Positions 37,524-45,646 of a DNA stretch of 64,000 bases are shown here, piece after piece. The notes beneath the pieces are model-generated. The model was given only the letters and a program-made list of their open reading frames with translations, was not told the DNA's origin and did no database searches. Source of the stretch: Nocardia puris (GTDB lineage Bacteria > Actinomycetota > Actinomycetes > Mycobacteriales > Mycobacteriaceae); assembly GCF_003315035.1 (NCBI RefSeq), contig NZ_QNRE01000011.1, positions 1 to 64,000 of the forward strand, in the 5' to 3' direction. How positions within the stretch are numbered: position 1 is the stretch's first letter; each line of letters begins with the position of its first letter. Made by a program: the position numbers and the translations under genes.

Positions 37524-38840
37524 ATGACTGCTGTGCTGGAACCGACCTGTGCCCCGCTCGCCCAGGTGTCCGGTGACGACCTCCGGGTGCCGCTCGTGCA
37601 GGGCGGCGCCCGCGAGTACGCCAACTTCGACTACGCCGCGAGCGCACCCGCGTTGCGCCAGGTCACCGACCGGATCGGGCAGCTGCTGCCGTACTACGCG
37701 AGCGTGCACCGCGGCGCGGGCTACGCCTCCCGGGTCTCCACCGAGTGCTACGAGGCCTCGCGCGGCGCGGTGCACCGTTTCCTCGACGCCGCCGACGATC
37801 AGGTCGTGGTGTTCACTCGCAACACCACCGATTCGCTGAACCTGCTGGCCTCCTGTGTGCCGGGCGATACGGTGGTGCTCGACATCGAGCATCACGCCAA
37901 CTTCCTGCCGTGGACCAAGCACGGCCGCCGCGTGGTGCGCGCCGCCGACACCCTCGCCGAGACCATCCGCCTGCTGGTCGCCGAACTGTGCAGCCGCCCG
38001 ACCGCGCTGCTCGCGGTGACCGGCGCGTCCAACGTGACCGGTGAGGTGCTGCCGCTGGAGCGGCTGGCCGATATCGCGCACCAGTGCGGCGCGCGCATCC
38101 TGGTGGACGCCGCGCAGCTGGCCCCGCACCGCCGGATCAGCTTGCGCGACAGCGGAATCGACTACCTCGCGTTCTCCGGGCACAAGCTCTACGCGCCGTT
38201 CGGGGCGGGTGTGCTCGTGGGGCGCCGGGACTGGCTCGACGCGGCCGAGCCCTACCTCGCGGGTGGGGGCGCCGTCCGTAACGTGACGGTTGATTCCGCC
38301 GAGTGGGCGCCGGCTCCGCAGCGGCACGAGGCGGGTTCGCCGAACGTGCTGGGCGCGGCCGCCCTCGCCGCCGCCTGCGACACGCTCGCCGCCATCGACC
38401 CCGACGACCTGATCGCCCACGAGCACGCGCTCGCCGACCGCCTGCGCGACGGGCTGTGCGCGATCCCCGGCGTGCGCACCCTGCGCGTCTTCGCCGACAG
38501 CCCCGACACCGTCGGCATCGTGGCCTTCACCGTCGACGGTTTCGCCCCCGGCCACGTGGCCGCCTACCTCTCCGCCGAACACGGGATCGGCGTGCGCGAC
38601 GGCCGCTTCTGCGCCCACCCCCTGCTCTCCCGCCTCGGCCTCGACGCCGCCCTGCGCGCCAGCATCGGCCTCGGCACCACCACCGCCCACGTCGACCGCC
38701 TCATCGACGCCATCGCCACCCTCGTCCGCGGCGACGCCACCTGGACCTACGCCCCCACCGAAGGCCACTGGAACCCCACCCCCGAAACCCGCCCCCTCAC
38801 CACCGACCCCACCGGCACCACCCCCTGCCTCACCTTCTGA
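37524..38840 (+). CDS. Class V PLP enzyme, cysteine desulfurase-like
   Basis: 438 residues, similar to Rv3778c and the SufS/CsdA branch. The PLP-binding lysine is in LAFSGHKLYAPFGAGVLVG near residue 220; the phosphate-binding region TRNTTDSLNLLA is near residue 95, and the Asp stacking on PLP is in ARILVDAAQLAPH. A catalytic Cys at the SufS position is not evident; GRFCAHPLLSRLGL holds a Cys late in the chain. The SAM-IV riboswitch just upstream shows that expression is tied to SAM levels, so a role in cysteine or other sulfur-compound breakdown is likely. Start ATG 37524 or the adjoining GTG 37521. Confidence 0.88.
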   Translation: MTAVLEPTCAPLAQVSGDDLRVPLVQGGAREYANFDYAASAPALRQVTDRIGQLLPYYASVHRGAGYASRVSTECYEASRGAVHRFLDAADDQVVVFTRNTTDSLNLLASCVPGDTVVLDIEHHANFLPWTKHGRRVVRAADTLAETIRLLVAELCSRPTALLAVTGASNVTGEVLPLERLADIAHQCGARILVDAAQLAPHRRISLRDSGIDYLAFSGHKLYAPFGAGVLVGRRDWLDAAEPYLAGGGAVRNVTVDSAEWAPAPQRHEAGSPNVLGAAALAAACDTLAAIDPDDLIAHEHALADRLRDGLCAIPGVRTLRVFADSPDTVGIVAFTVDGFAPGHVAAYLSAEHGIGVRDGRFCAHPLLSRLGLDAALRASIGLGTTTAHVDRLIDAIATLVRGDATWTYAPTEGHWNPTPETRPLTTDPTGTTPCLTF

Positions 38841-38880
38841 GCCGGGATCGGCCGCCGACTCTCCGATGCCGAATCGTGAC

Positions 38881-38916
38881 CCATACCGTCGGTGTTATAT
38901 AGCATTGATGGTATGG
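38881..38916 (+). promoter_or_regulatory. Promoter/operator of the toxin-antitoxin pair
   Basis: CCATACC (38881-38887) and GGTATGG (38910-38916) form an inverted repeat that brackets a -10-like TATATA (38897-38902). The repeat includes the probable ATG of the toxin at 38913. Such a site fits autorepression by the downstream HTH antitoxin and an almost leaderless transcript. Confidence 0.55.
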
Positions 38917-39257
38917 GTTGGGGTATTGTCGAGCTGGAGCCTGAGGTACGCCACTGGTTGGAATCGCTTCCGACCGCGATGTTCGCGCGAGCCGCGTTCC
39001 ATATCGATCTATTGGCTGATGTGGGACCGCTGCTCGGCGAGCCGCATACTCGCCAGCTCGATGGGAAGCTACGCGAGTTGCGGTTCTATCTCGACAGCGA
39101 AGCGATTCGTCTGACCTACTGGCTGGCGTCAGGGCGCAGGATCGTACTGCTGACCGTGTTCGCCAAGTCGCGGATGCGGGAACGGGCGGAGATCGAGCGG
39201 GCGCGCCGAGCGTTTCGGCGCTGCGTCGCCGAGCGGCACACGGCCGAGGAGGATTGA
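38913..39257 (+). CDS. HigB/RelE-type toxin (Gp49-like)
   Basis: 114 residues from the ATG at 38913 (a GTG at 38892 would add seven). The sequence GEPHTRQLDGKLRELRF, then RLTYWLASGRRIVLLTVFAKS and a basic EIERARRAFRRC helix match the phage-derived Gp49-like/HigB family, which cleaves mRNA on the ribosome. It precedes its antitoxin, the usual order for HigBA systems, with a gap of 3 bases. Confidence 0.88.
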   Translation: MGWGIVELEPEVRHWLESLPTAMFARAAFHIDLLADVGPLLGEPHTRQLDGKLRELRFYLDSEAIRLTYWLASGRRIVLLTVFAKSRMRERAEIERARRAFRRCVAERHTAEED

Positions 39258-39260
39258 ACG

Positions 39261-39554
39261 ATGGCTGATCGCACGGAATGGTCCGATCTCAGGGGCCGCC
39301 GGATGCGGGAGCCCGGCGCCGAGGAGGAGTACGCCGCCGCGCGTCTTGCTCATCAGCTCGGCCTGAAGATCAGGCGGATGCGTGAGGAGCGAGGGTGGAG
39401 CCAGGCGGAGTTGGCGGGTGCCGCCGGGATGACGCAGCCCGCTGTGGCGCGGTTCGAGGCCGGTGGGACGGTGCCGAGTTTGCCGGTGCTGGGGCGGCTC
39501 GCGCGGGCGCTGGATGCCGAGTTGGTGGTGGAGGTGCGGCCGCGGGTGGCGTGA
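39261..39554 (+). CDS. HigA-type antitoxin, XRE helix-turn-helix
   Basis: 97 residues. An N-terminal ~30-residue segment is followed by an XRE domain: LGLKIRRMREERGWSQAELAGAAGMTQPAVARFEAGG, then PVLGRLARALDAELVVEV. It should bind and neutralise the toxin and repress the operon through the inverted repeat at 38881-38916. It is convergent with the flavin reductase gene. Confidence 0.9.
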   Translation: MADRTEWSDLRGRRMREPGAEEEYAAARLAHQLGLKIRRMREERGWSQAELAGAAGMTQPAVARFEAGGTVPSLPVLGRLARALDAELVVEVRPRVA

Positions 39555-39558
39555 CGGC

Positions 39559-40110
39559 TCAGGTGTCGAGTTCGGTCGGCCGGTGGTAGCGGCCGTTGTA
39601 GTAGAGGAGGGGGGCGGCGGCGGGTTTTTCGTCGGTGTTGTCGTGGACCCGGGTGACGAGGCCGATGACGAGGGTGTGGTCGCCGATGGGGATGAGCTGG
39701 TGGACGACGGCGCGGACCCAGATGGGGGTGCCGTGCAGGACGGGTTCGCCGGTGTCCAGGGTGGTCCACAGGGATCGGTCGGTGAACCGTTCGCCCGCCG
39801 CACGGGAGAAGCGCTGGGCGATGTGGCGCTGATGTTCGCCGAGGAAGTGCACCACCACCGAGTCGGCGTCCAGCATGGCCGCCATGCTCGAGGACGTGTG
39901 CGCGATATTGAACGAGATGAGCGGTGGTTCCAGCGAGAGCGACGCGAACGAGGTGGCGGTGAACCCGATCGGACCGTCCGCGCAACTCAGCGTCACCACG
40001 GTGACGCCGGACGGATAGTGCCGCATGGACGTGCGGTACTGCTCGGCGGTGATCCCGCTCAGATCGTCGGGAACCCGGATGCCGGCCTCGGGCCTCGATG
40101 CGTCACTCAC
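39559..40110 (-). CDS. Flavin reductase-domain protein
   Basis: 183 residues of the flavin reductase-like FMN-binding split barrel. Landmarks are GVTVVTLSCADGPIGFTATSFASLSLEPPLISFNI in the N-terminal half and the late HTLVIGLVTRVHD and PLLYYNGRYH. Such proteins supply reduced flavin to two-component monooxygenases (HpaC/HsaB type) or act alone. No monooxygenase partner is nearby, so the role is open. The ATG at 40110 is the first Met of the frame. Confidence 0.88.
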   Translation of the reverse strand: MSDASRPEAGIRVPDDLSGITAEQYRTSMRHYPSGVTVVTLSCADGPIGFTATSFASLSLEPPLISFNIAHTSSSMAAMLDADSVVVHFLGEHQRHIAQRFSRAAGERFTDRSLWTTLDTGEPVLHGTPIWVRAVVHQLIPIGDHTLVIGLVTRVHDNTDEKPAAAPLLYYNGRYHRPTELDT

Positions 40111-40231
40111 GCCTCGAACCTACGCCGGTCACGCGCGCGGCGGGCATGCCCGTTGACGTTCGTTTGACGTCCGCTCGAGAAAACCGCAGTTCATCAGGGC
40201 CGCGCTGAGAGGAATTCGACACCGCGCAAAC

Positions 40232-40708
40232 TCACTCCACCTCGATCGGCAACCCCGCCGTGATCCGCATCAACTCCCGGAACGACGTCCGGAACAGCGT
40301 GTTCGGATGCCCGCCCGCCGCCCACACCTCGCGGTGCCGCGCCAGCGCCGTGTCCACCCAGGTGGGCAGGTTGCAGGGATGTCCGACGGGCGCGACGCCG
40401 TCGGCGGGCTGCCCGGTGACCTCGCGCACCATCTCGGTGGGCGCGGGCGAGAGGGTGCCGTCGAGCCGCTTGCCGGTCTGGTCGAGGTCGACGCGATGCA
40501 CGCCGGAGACCAGCAGCAGCACCGGATCGTCGTCGAGCAGGAAGACCTGCGATTCGAGCACCGCGCCCACGTCCACGCCGAGGGCGCGCGCCGCTTCGGC
40601 GGGGGTGGGCGCCGCCGCGGGCCTGCTGACGAGGACGCCGTGATGCCCGCGCGAGATCAGCGTGTCCGCGACTCGGCAGGCGGCCGGACTCAACTGCGAC
40701 CTGCGCAT
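40232..40708 (-). CDS. YbaK/EbsC family aminoacyl-tRNA deacylase
   Basis: 158 residues, single-domain trans-editing protein of the YbaK/ProX type that hydrolyses mischarged aminoacyl-tRNA. Features are SQVFLLDDDPVLLLVSGVHRVDL, the ADGVAPVGHPCNLPTWVDTAL segment (G-x-x-P-x-G-H motif) and the C-terminal FRTSFRELMRITAGLPIEV. The substrate amino acid (Cys-tRNA-Pro, Ala-tRNA-Pro or other) is not decided by sequence. Start ATG at 40708. Confidence 0.88.
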   Translation of the reverse strand: MRRSQLSPAACRVADTLISRGHHGVLVSRPAAAPTPAEAARALGVDVGAVLESQVFLLDDDPVLLLVSGVHRVDLDQTGKRLDGTLSPAPTEMVREVTGQPADGVAPVGHPCNLPTWVDTALARHREVWAAGGHPNTLFRTSFRELMRITAGLPIEVE

Positions 40709-40758
40709 GAATCCAGGGTAGGACGGTTGCGGAAGATACGCCGGGACAATGGGATCGA

Positions 40759-41088
40759 TCAGTATTCCGGCCACCCGCCTTCCGGCCCGAGCAGATCCTC
40801 GATGCGCGCCCGCGTGATTCGCGCCAGCTCGGTGACGCCGTGTTCCTCGCGGCCGGGAATCGTCTCGTGCGCAACCACATCCAGGGCGCGGTCGAGGTCG
40901 GCGCCGGAGAGCGCGAGCAGTTCCACATCGGCCTTGGCCAGCAGTGCGGCGCGATCGGCGTAGGGGCGGCCGTCCGCCATGGCCGCCGCCCAGGTGACGT
41001 TGCAGCAGCATTCGAACATGGCGTGCACGGCGCGCGAGCGGGTGAGGGAATTGAATCGGTCGAGGCCGATTCCTTGGTGCATCAGCAT
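40759..41088 (-). CDS. Truncated OHCU-decarboxylase-like protein
   Basis: 109 residues from an ATG at 41088 with GGGAGA six bases upstream. The segment MHQGIGLDRFNSL and FECCCNVTWAAAMADGRPYADRAALLAKA resemble the N-terminal half of 2-oxo-4-hydroxy-4-carboxy-5-ureidoimidazoline decarboxylase of urate breakdown. The family is about 165 residues, and its HPRIG-type catalytic segment and C-terminal half are missing here. No other urate-pathway gene is near. It is either a remnant or a small protein that has taken another role. Confidence 0.6.
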   Translation of the reverse strand: MLMHQGIGLDRFNSLTRSRAVHAMFECCCNVTWAAAMADGRPYADRAALLAKADVELLALSGADLDRALDVVAHETIPGREEHGVTELARITRARIEDLLGPEGGWPEY

Positions 41089-41257
41089 GGTGGTCTCCCA
41101 ACCCGGAACAGCGTTTGCCGACGCGACCATGATCCGTCCGCGCACCCCCGGCGAACCAGGGGCACGCGGCGCATTTTGCACAGGATTAACGCGGGGGCCG
41201 CCACGTGACGCGCGGGTGTCGCCGACGGGCCGCGACCGGTGCCGATACGCTGTAAAA

Positions 41258-42079
41258 ATGACTGATTGGCAGGCTTTCACCGTCGAGATCTCCGACCATG
41301 TCGCGCGCGTGACGCTGACCGGCCCCGGCAAGGGCAACGCGATGGGCCCGGACTTCTGGCGCGAGCTTCCCGAGATCTTCCGCGGCCTCGACGCCGACCC
41401 GCAGGTGCGCGCGGTGGTGCTGACCGGTTCCGGCAAGCACTTCTCCTACGGCCTGGACCTGCCCGCGATGGCGGGCACTTTCGGCCCGCTGCTGGCCGAG
41501 AAGGCGCTGGCCGCGCCGCGCACCGATTTCCTGAAGGAGATCCGCCGGATGCAGGACTCGGTCACCGCGGTAGCCGAGTGCGCCAAGCCGGTGATCGCGG
41601 CCGTCTCCGGCTGGTGCATCGGCGGCGGCCTGGATCTGATCGCCGCCGCGGACATCCGCCTGGCCAGCGCCGACGCGCTGTTCAGCCTGCGCGAGGCGAA
41701 GGTCGCCATCGTCGCCGACATCGGCTCGCTGCACCGCCTGCCCGGCATCATCGGTGAGGGTCACCTGCGCGAACTCGCCTACACCGGCAAGGACATCGAC
41801 GCGGCGCGCGCGGAGAAGATCGGCCTGGTCAACGACGTGTACCCGGATCAGGAGGCGGTGCTCGCGGCCGCCGACGCGCTGGCCGCCGAGATCGCCGCCA
41901 ACCCGCCGCTGGTGGTGCAGGGCGTGAAGGACGTGCTGGCGCAGAAGCAGGCGTCGGAGGTGGCCGAGGGGTTGCGGTACGTGTCGGCCTGGAACGCGGC
42001 CTTCCTGCCCTCGGAGGATCTGACCGAGGCGATTCAGGCGGTGTTCGAGAAGCGCGCCCCGGAGTTCAAGGGCAAGTAG
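41258..42079 (+). CDS. Enoyl-CoA hydratase/isomerase family protein
   Basis: 273 residues, crotonase fold, same length as M. tuberculosis EchA21 (Rv3774). The oxyanion-hole motifs are VVLTGSGKHFSYGLDL and AAVSGWCIGGGLDLIAAADIRLAS. An acidic residue at the second catalytic position is in REAKVAIVADIGSL, where dienoyl-CoA isomerases have Asp. The C-terminal helix is normal. Start ATG at 41258; TACGCT eight bases upstream may be a -10 element giving a nearly leaderless mRNA. Probable role is in fatty-acid or related CoA-ester metabolism. Confidence 0.9.
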   Translation: MTDWQAFTVEISDHVARVTLTGPGKGNAMGPDFWRELPEIFRGLDADPQVRAVVLTGSGKHFSYGLDLPAMAGTFGPLLAEKALAAPRTDFLKEIRRMQDSVTAVAECAKPVIAAVSGWCIGGGLDLIAAADIRLASADALFSLREAKVAIVADIGSLHRLPGIIGEGHLRELAYTGKDIDAARAEKIGLVNDVYPDQEAVLAAADALAAEIAANPPLVVQGVKDVLAQKQASEVAEGLRYVSAWNAAFLPSEDLTEAIQAVFEKRAPEFKGK

Positions 42080-42121
42080 CGCAGTCGGGCAGCGTTTGCC
42101 TCGGGCGCCTGTGGGGCGACA

Positions 42122-42157
42122 TACTTGCGTCGCACAACTAATTGTGCGACGCAAGTA
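42122..42157. promoter_or_regulatory. 36-bp perfect palindromic operator upstream of marR
   Basis: Arms of 16 bases (left TACTTGCGTCGCACAA, right its exact complement) flank the spacer CTAA. It ends 13 bases before the marR GTG, with the ribosome binding site AAAGGTGG in between. It is the evident autoregulatory site for the MarR-MFS operon. In RNA it would also form a 16-bp stem. Confidence 0.85.
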
Positions 42158-42170
42158 AAGGTGGCGGTGC

Positions 42171-42656
42171 GTGGACGACCTTCCGATCGAGGCGATCGCG
42201 ATGCAGCTCACCCGTCTGGGGCGCATCCGGGAGCGCACGGCGGCGCAGATGCGCAGCGCCGACGGCGTCGAGCCCGCCGCCTACGTGGTGCTGTCGAAGT
42301 TGCTGAGCGAGGGGCCGATGCGCTCGGGCGCGCTGGCCGAGGCGGTGCATTCCGACGCGTCCACGGTGAGCAGGCAGGTCGCCCAGCTCGTGGAGCGCGG
42401 CTTGGTGCGTCGCGCGGCCGACCCGGCCGACGGCCGCGCCAGCGTGCTCGAGGTGACCGAGCACGGCCGCGCCATCGCCGCCCGCATCGGTGAGCGCCGC
42501 CGCCACAACCTCTCGCTGGTGACGGCCGATTGGCCCGAGCGCGATCGCGCGGCGTTCGCCGAACTGCTCACCCGGTTCGTGGACGACTACGAGCGCGTGC
42601 GCCCCTCGATGATCTCGCTGTTCCGCGGCCCGAACGGAACGGAGAGCGATTCGTGA
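42171..42656 (+). CDS. MarR family transcriptional regulator
   Basis: 161 residues, winged helix-turn-helix: YVVLSKLLSEGPMRSGALAEAVHSDASTVSRQVAQLVERGLVRR, then the wing ADPADGRASVLEVTEHG. The GTG at 42171 follows a strong ribosome binding site and a 36-bp palindrome. Its stop overlaps the start of the efflux gene (GTGA), so it most likely represses its own operon until a drug-like ligand binds. Confidence 0.93.
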   Translation: MDDLPIEAIAMQLTRLGRIRERTAAQMRSADGVEPAAYVVLSKLLSEGPMRSGALAEAVHSDASTVSRQVAQLVERGLVRRAADPADGRASVLEVTEHGRAIAARIGERRRHNLSLVTADWPERDRAAFAELLTRFVDDYERVRPSMISLFRGPNGTESDS

Positions 42657-44434
42657 CGGCCCGCACCACCGAGGTCTCCGAGGGCGGCTTCACCCATCGC
42701 CAGATCCTGACCATCCTCAGTGGGCTCATGCTCGGCATGCTGCTGGCCTCGCTGGACCAGACCATCGTCGCCACCGCGATCCGCACCATCGCCGACGATC
42801 TCGACGGTTACTCCCTGCAGGCGTGGGCCACCACCGCCTACCTGATCACCGCCACCCTCACCACGCCGCTCTACGGCAAGCTCTCGGACATGTTCGGCCG
42901 CAAGCCGTTCTATCTCGCGGCCATCGCGATCTTCGTGGTGGGGTCGCTGCTGTGCACGCTGGCGCAGTCGATGTATCAGCTGGCGGTGTTCCGCGCGGTG
43001 CAGGGACTCGGCGCGGGCGGCCTGCTCTCGCTGGCGCTGACGATCCTCGGCGATATGGTCGGCGCGCGCGAACGTGCCCGCTACCAAGGGTATTTCCTCG
43101 CCGTGTTCGGCACCTCCAGCGTGCTGGGTCCGGTGCTCGGCGGCGTGCTGGCCGGCCAGGAGACGCTGCTCGGGGTGAGCGGCTGGCGCTGGGTGTTCCT
43201 GGTGAACGTGCCGCTCGGGCTGATCGCGCTGGTCGTGGTGTCGCGGGTGCTGCGGCTGCCGCACCGGCCGCGCTCCACCGACCGCGTGGACTGGTGGGGC
43301 GTGCTGGTGCTGGCGGTGGGGTTGGTGCCGCTGCTGGTCGTCGCCGAACAGGGCCGCGAATGGGGATGGGGGAGTGGGCTTTCCCTCACCTGCTACGTGA
43401 TCGGAACCCTGGGCGTGCTCGGATTCGTCGCGGTGGAGCGGGGATTGGGCGGTGCGGCGCTGATTCCGTTGCGCATCTTCACCAATCGCACGTTCGCGCT
43501 CGGCGTGGTGATCGCGACCGTGGTGGGCGCGGCCATGTTCGGCGGGCTCGCGCTGCTGCCGCAGTATCTCCAGGTGGTGCGGGGCGTGTCACCGACGGTG
43601 GCCGGATTGCAGATGCTGCCGATGGTGCTCGGGATGATGACCGGGTCGGTGCTGGCCGGTCAGCTGATCGCGCGCACCGGCCGGTACCGGATCTTCCCGC
43701 TGATCGGCGCGACCATGCTGACGCTGGGGCTGTTCCTGCTGCACTTCCTGGACGCCGACAGCCCGATGTGGATGGTCGTGCTCTTCATGGCGTGCACCGG
43801 ATTCGGGCTCGGCAACCTGCTGCAACCGATCACGCTGGCGTTGCAGAACGCGCTGCCGCCCGCCGATATGGGCGTGTCCACGGCGGCCTCCACCTTCTTC
43901 CGGCAGATCGGCGGCACGCTCGGCGTCGCGGTGTTCCTGTCCATCCTGTTCTCGCGGCTCTCCCCGGATATCGCGGGCGAATTGCGCTCGGCCGCCGATG
44001 ATCCCGAGTTCGCCAGGGCGGTCGCCGAGGGTGCGCGCAGCGCGAACCCGGCCGACGCGGCCTTGGCCAAGGGACTGCTCACCGGCGACACCTCGGCCGC
44101 GAGTGAGGTGCTCAAGGACAGCTCCATCGTCCAGCGCCTCAGCCCGGACCTGGCCCGCCCCTTCCAGATCGGCTTCGCCGAATCCATGTCCACCGTCTTC
44201 CTCGCCGCCACCATCCTCTCCGCCCTCGCCCTGGTGCTCGTCCTGTTCTGGAAGGAGATACCCCTGCGCACCGCGGGCGGCATCGCCGCCGCCAAAGCCG
44301 AGGCGACCGAAGACGATTCGCTCCTCGACGTCGAATCCCGCCTCGTCGACCGCACCGGGCTGCTGCTCCCGGGCGGTGAGGCCGTGAGTCCGCCGGTGAA
44401 CGGGCGGGCGGAGAGCGCGGAGCGGAAGGGATAG
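42653..44434 (+). CDS. MFS drug efflux transporter, DHA2 (14-TM) type
   Basis: 593 residues. Motif D1-like SLDQTIVATAIRTIADDL lies in TM1; motif A is TPLYGKLSDMFGRKPFY; motif C is SVLGPVLGGVLAG. Length and the number of hydrophobic spans fit the 14-TM EmrB/QacA family of proton-driven exporters. The charged C-terminal tail (about 60 residues) is cytoplasmic. The start GTG overlaps the marR stop. Substrate unknown; local repression by MarR predicted. Confidence 0.93.
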   Translation: MTARTTEVSEGGFTHRQILTILSGLMLGMLLASLDQTIVATAIRTIADDLDGYSLQAWATTAYLITATLTTPLYGKLSDMFGRKPFYLAAIAIFVVGSLLCTLAQSMYQLAVFRAVQGLGAGGLLSLALTILGDMVGARERARYQGYFLAVFGTSSVLGPVLGGVLAGQETLLGVSGWRWVFLVNVPLGLIALVVVSRVLRLPHRPRSTDRVDWWGVLVLAVGLVPLLVVAEQGREWGWGSGLSLTCYVIGTLGVLGFVAVERGLGGAALIPLRIFTNRTFALGVVIATVVGAAMFGGLALLPQYLQVVRGVSPTVAGLQMLPMVLGMMTGSVLAGQLIARTGRYRIFPLIGATMLTLGLFLLHFLDADSPMWMVVLFMACTGFGLGNLLQPITLALQNALPPADMGVSTAASTFFRQIGGTLGVAVFLSILFSRLSPDIAGELRSAADDPEFARAVAEGARSANPADAALAKGLLTGDTSAASEVLKDSSIVQRLSPDLARPFQIGFAESMSTVFLAATILSALALVLVLFWKEIPLRTAGGIAAAKAEATEDDSLLDVESRLVDRTGLLLPGGEAVSPPVNGRAESAERKG

Positions 44435-44722
44435 GTGCCGCGCCGCTCGAGTCGCCGCGAATCCCCCTGCCGCGGTGCACCGTAGACCGGTGTCATATGA
44501 GGTGACGGTTCGCTGTGATGCGTATCGCGTTACCTGGTCCGGTGTTTGACACTCCTTCCGCGCGCCGGGTGTACTCGGGCCTGTTGTCCGAATCGTTATC
44601 CGGCGGTGGCCGGGGTGCGGCGGGCGGCGACGCAGGGTCGGGTCGGTATCCGCCTCGGTGGCCGGTACTTCCGGCCGGGGCCGAGGAGGCGCCGAAATAT
44701 GGAGGAAGGTGGGGGATTTCGC

Positions 44723-45646
44723 GTGTCGGGTCGCCATCGCAAAGTGGACCTCAGACGCCGCACGGCGCGGATCGCCATGGGTGCGGTACCGATGTCGATG
44801 CTGGTCGCGTACTCCGGATCGGCTCAGGCGGCGCCCGCGCCGCAGCCGGGGATCACGATTGCGGATCAGCCGGGTGCCGCTGAGGGGCAGCAGCCCGGCG
44901 TGACGCCGCTGCCACCCGGCGCGCACGCGCCCGGGAACAGCGCGCTGCCGGGACTTCTCACCGGATCGGCGCAGCCTGCGCGCGCTCAGTTCATCACTCC
45001 GCAGCCGGGCGTGACCACGCCGAGCCAGCCCGGAGACGCGCGGGACCGGCCGGCGCCCACACCGGTGCAGCCCGGCGTGACCTCGCCGCCCACGCCGGAG
45101 CCGACGCCCGTGCAACCGGGCGTCACCGCACCGGTCCCGCCACCGCAATACGTCACGCCCGAACAGGATCTGGCGGGCGAGGCGCCGGAGACCGACTTCG
45201 CCCAGTACCGGCAGGAGCCCAATCCGCCGCAGGTCGCGCCGCTGAAGGTGGGCGAGCTGCATCCGCCGGAACCGACCCCGCCGGTCGCCGTGATCGTGCC
45301 GCCGTCGGACACGTTGCGCGCCGGTGATCTGAATGTCGTCGCACCGGATTTCCTTTCCCCGCAACAGGTCCACGACATCAACTCGGTGTTCGCAGGCCCG
45401 GAAGCGCAGATCTCGCAGTTCGCGCGCTCGGTCGGCGTCGCGCCCACCCGGGCGGACTCGGTGGCCGCGGGCGCCGTCGGCGGGGCGGTGACGGGTGCGC
45501 TGATCGGATGTGGCGCCGGAGTCGCCGTCGGGGCGGCGACACTGTTCATGGCGCCCTTGATGGTGCCGGTCGGCTGTGTGCTGATGGGTACGGGCTTCAG
45601 CGCGGTCGGCGGGCTGATCGGTGCCGGTCAGGGAGGTCTGCGATGA
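44723..45646 (+). CDS. Exported glycine-zipper protein with QPGVT repeats
   Basis: 307 residues from a GTG at 44723, preceded by GGGGG (an upstream ATG at 44699 is within the ribosome binding region). A basic N-terminus and a hydrophobic core (MGAVPMSMLVAYSGSAQA) form a signal peptide cut after AQA. The mature part is Pro-rich with repeated QPGVT motifs. The C-terminal ~60 residues are a glycine zipper (AVGGAVTGALIGCGAGVAVG, then VGGLIGAGQGG) that could insert in a membrane. No family name is certain. It is coupled to a second glycine-zipper gene. Confidence 0.75.
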   Translation: MSGRHRKVDLRRRTARIAMGAVPMSMLVAYSGSAQAAPAPQPGITIADQPGAAEGQQPGVTPLPPGAHAPGNSALPGLLTGSAQPARAQFITPQPGVTTPSQPGDARDRPAPTPVQPGVTSPPTPEPTPVQPGVTAPVPPPQYVTPEQDLAGEAPETDFAQYRQEPNPPQVAPLKVGELHPPEPTPPVAVIVPPSDTLRAGDLNVVAPDFLSPQQVHDINSVFAGPEAQISQFARSVGVAPTRADSVAAGAVGGAVTGALIGCGAGVAVGAATLFMAPLMVPVGCVLMGTGFSAVGGLIGAGQGGLR

